Below are positions 4,964-6,582 of a DNA stretch of 6,582 nucleotides, in pieces. This DNA is from Nitrososphaerota archaeon (GTDB taxonomy: Archaea > Thermoproteota > Bathyarchaeia > Bathyarchaeales > Bathycorpusculaceae): NCBI GenBank assembly GCA_031260365.1, contig JAIRJY010000103.1:1-6582 (forward strand), in the 5' to 3' direction. Under the pieces are notes generated by a model. It was not told where the DNA came from, made no database searches, and saw only the letters and a list, made by a program, of their open reading frames with translations. Made by a program: the position numbers and the translations under genes. Position 1 is the first letter of the stretch. Every line of letters starts with the position of its first letter.

Positions 4964-5899
4964 GTGCCGTATAAAAGCTCAAAGCAAGATTTGCCTGATG
5001 TTTTAATGTTAGAATGGGCTCTACAGGTAAAGAATTACAAGTTGACTCTTGATAAATGCCTTTGTGTTGGCTGCCAAATTTGTAGTTTAGCTTGTCCTAA
5101 GGATGCTGTTTTTATTGGAAAACAGTTTAAAGTTGTTGGTGAGAAGGCGCTAAAATCAAAAATTGATGTTGATTTGGCGAAATGTAATTTTTGTGGTGTA
5201 TGCGATGTAACTTGTCTTTACGGAGCAGTTACTGTAACTATAAATGGTGTACGTAATACAGCACTTGTTTCAAAAGAGAGTTACCCAAATTTTGGTCGAA
5301 TATTTACTTTGGATTCTAAAGAGTGTCCTAAAGACTGCATTGAATGCGAAGCTGCTTGTCCTTGGCATTTGATTAAAGTGCATAGAGCAGGATTTGATGG
5401 AAAACCAATAACAAATGTTAGTGAACTCACTTTTACAGAAAAACGGCGTGTTAAAATAAACGTGGATATCCAAAAAGAAAAATGTCCAACATGTAAAATG
5501 TGTGAGATAAAATGTCCTTCTAAAACTTTGAAAGTGAAAAAAATTTTTGAAGGAAAAATTGTTATAAATACTGATAAATGTCCCGTTGGTTGTCATGACT
5601 GTGTGGATGTTTGTCCTGTGCCTAATGTTTTAACAGTTAACAACGCTGGAAAAGTTGACGTAGCTAAAGAGGTACACTGTACTTATTGTGGAGCATGTAA
5701 AAACGTGTGTTCTACTGATGAGGCGTTAATGATTAAGCGTACTAAGATAGCTAATAAACGTGTTCGTTCAGGTACCTGGAATAAGGCGTTAGAGAAACTT
5801 ACAAGTACACAAGACGAGATAAAAGATTTTAAAGCAGTTACGTCTCTGAAAAAGAAGAATATGATAATTAAAAGACTACAGGATGAAATAAACCCATGA
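4964..5899 (+). CDS. Polyferredoxin with six [4Fe-4S] motifs, HdrA partner
   Basis: A 311-residue soluble iron-sulfur protein that probably passes electrons to or from HdrA. It has six four-cysteine motifs. I: C34/37/40/44 (CxxCxxCxxxCP). II: C74/77/80/84 (no Pro). III: C121/125/128/132 (CxxxCxxCxxxCP). IV: C174/177/180/184. V: C206/210/213/217 (CxxxCxxCxxxCP). VI: C239/242/245/249 (no Pro). They pair into three ferredoxin modules with up to six [4Fe-4S] clusters; III-IV and V-VI look like a tandem duplication. Residues about 260-311 form a basic, helical tail without cysteines. There is no signal peptide or membrane segment. The spacing recalls polyferredoxins of the FwdF/MvhB kind in methanogens, but the length and pattern are not a clear match, so I give no symbol. 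The GTG start is supported by GGGGTG upstream. The stop overlaps the hdrA start by four bases (ATGA), which implies an operon with coupled translation. An extra Cys (C32) precedes motif I. Confidence 0.9.
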   Translation: MPYKSSKQDLPDVLMLEWALQVKNYKLTLDKCLCVGCQICSLACPKDAVFIGKQFKVVGEKALKSKIDVDLAKCNFCGVCDVTCLYGAVTVTINGVRNTALVSKESYPNFGRIFTLDSKECPKDCIECEAACPWHLIKVHRAGFDGKPITNVSELTFTEKRRVKINVDIQKEKCPTCKMCEIKCPSKTLKVKKIFEGKIVINTDKCPVGCHDCVDVCPVPNVLTVNNAGKVDVAKEVHCTYCGACKNVCSTDEALMIKRTKIANKRVRSGTWNKALEKLTSTQDEIKDFKAVTSLKKKNMIIKRLQDEINP

Positions 5900-6582
5900 G
5901 TGGCTCACAGAATTTAGAAGAGTTACGGATAGGTGTTTTTGTTTGTCATTGTGGTTTAAATATAGCTGGAACTGTAGATGTTCATGCCGTTGCTGAATAC
6001 GCAAAGACTCTTCCAGACGTAGTTTTTGTTAAAGAAAACCGTTACACCTGTGCAGATCCTGGTCAAGAAGAAATTAGAAAAGCAATAATACAGAACCGTT
6101 TGAACCGTATCGTTATAGCAGCGTGTTCTCCAAGAATGCATGAGCCAACATTTCGTCGAACAGTTGCTGATGCTGGTCTTAACAGTTTTCTTTATGAAAT
6201 GGCAAATATACGCGAATTCTCATCTTGGTGTCATCAAAACACGCCTCAAGAAGCAACTAAGCGAGCAAAAGACACTGTAAATATGGCTGTGGCAAAGGTA
6301 CGTTTAATGCAGCCTTTGCAGCCCTTTGATGTGCCTGTGACAAATAATGCTTTAGTTATTGGTGGGGGTATAGCAGGTATTAATGCTGCTTTGGATTTGG
6401 CTGAACAGGGTTTTAAGGTGTATTTGCTTGAAAACTCTCAAAGTATCGGGGGACATATGGCGGCACTTGATAAAACATTTCCAACCCTTGACTGTAGCAT
6501 CTGTATTGAAGGACCAAAAATGGTTGACTGCGCTAGGCATCCTAATATTACTATTTTTGCTTATAGTGATTTAGTTAAAGTT
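5896..6582 (+). CDS. hdrA: CoB-CoM heterodisulfide reductase subunit A-like, N-terminal part
   Basis: The frame is open from ATG 5896 to the window edge: 229 codons of a protein usually about 650 residues or longer. The N-terminal domain shows RIGVFVCHCGLNIAG (11-25), YTCADPGQ (50-57), AACSPRMHEPTFRR (75-88) and MANIREF (102-108). Its cysteines C17, C19, C52 and C77 sit in family-typical places and probably hold an N-terminal cluster. The FAD-binding Rossmann motif is VIGGGIAGINAALDLAEQG (154-172), followed by SIGGHMAALDKTFPTLDCSICI (183-204) with the C200/C203 pair. HdrA carries FAD and relays electrons; in methanogens it is the flavin-based bifurcation site of the HdrABC complex, while many non-methanogens use HdrA-like proteins in redox complexes with other partners. 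The start overlaps the polyferredoxin stop (ATGA), with GGATGA about nine bases upstream. The missing C-terminal part should hold the rest of the FAD domain and the ferredoxin modules. Identity as an HdrA homologue is firm; the physiological reaction is not. Confidence 0.95.
   Translation, partial: MSGSQNLEELRIGVFVCHCGLNIAGTVDVHAVAEYAKTLPDVVFVKENRYTCADPGQEEIRKAIIQNRLNRIVIAACSPRMHEPTFRRTVADAGLNSFLYEMANIREFSSWCHQNTPQEATKRAKDTVNMAVAKVRLMQPLQPFDVPVTNNALVIGGGIAGINAALDLAEQGFKVYLLENSQSIGGHMAALDKTFPTLDCSICIEGPKMVDCARHPNITIFAYSDLVKV

Noticed and set aside
5270..5596. 108-codon open frame on the minus strand
   Set aside because: It is antisense to the polyferredoxin cysteine motifs; the Phe/Thr-rich product is a shadow.
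5956..6141. 61-codon open frame on the minus strand
   Set aside because: It is antisense to the conserved HdrA N-terminal domain.
6352..6574. Two open frames of about 62 codons on opposite strands
   Set aside because: Both overlap the FAD-binding region of hdrA, which is coding in its own frame to the window edge.

Overview
The window looks archaeal. It carries a NucS/EndoMS-type mismatch endonuclease, a DUF996-like membrane protein with a zinc ribbon, and an HdrA-type heterodisulfide reductase subunit preceded by a polyferredoxin. The DNA is AT-rich, non-coding gaps contain T-tract terminators and TATA-like boxes, and two genes use TTG or GTG starts. Together these suggest an anaerobic, low-GC archaeon. 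A Bathyarchaeia-like lineage is my best guess, but it is an inference from gene content and not a demonstrated placement.

Layout. Positions 1-3803 are all on the minus strand: the N-terminal part of a Nudix hydrolase (cut by the left edge), a 544-residue coiled-coil protein of unknown function, nucS, and a membrane/zinc-ribbon protein. They are separated by gaps of 142 to 199 bases that hold T-rich terminator-like tracts and AT-rich promoter candidates, so they are probably transcribed separately. A 374-base divergent gap (3804-4177) follows. Positions 4178-6582 are all on the plus strand: a SAM-dependent methyltransferase, a 219-base gap with terminator and promoter signals, then a two-gene unit of a six-cluster polyferredoxin and hdrA, joined by a 4-base ATGA overlap. 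hdrA runs off the right edge after 229 codons.

How the genes fit together. The clearest functional unit is polyferredoxin-hdrA. HdrA is the flavin-containing, electron-bifurcating core of heterodisulfide reductase complexes, and the polyferredoxin would be its electron wire. No hdrB, hdrC or hydrogenase gene lies upstream, so the partners are either downstream of the window or elsewhere. The minus-strand genes look like housekeeping functions (nucleotide sanitation, mismatch repair) and envelope or unknown functions, with no sign of a joint pathway. No RNA gene, CRISPR array or mobile element was seen.
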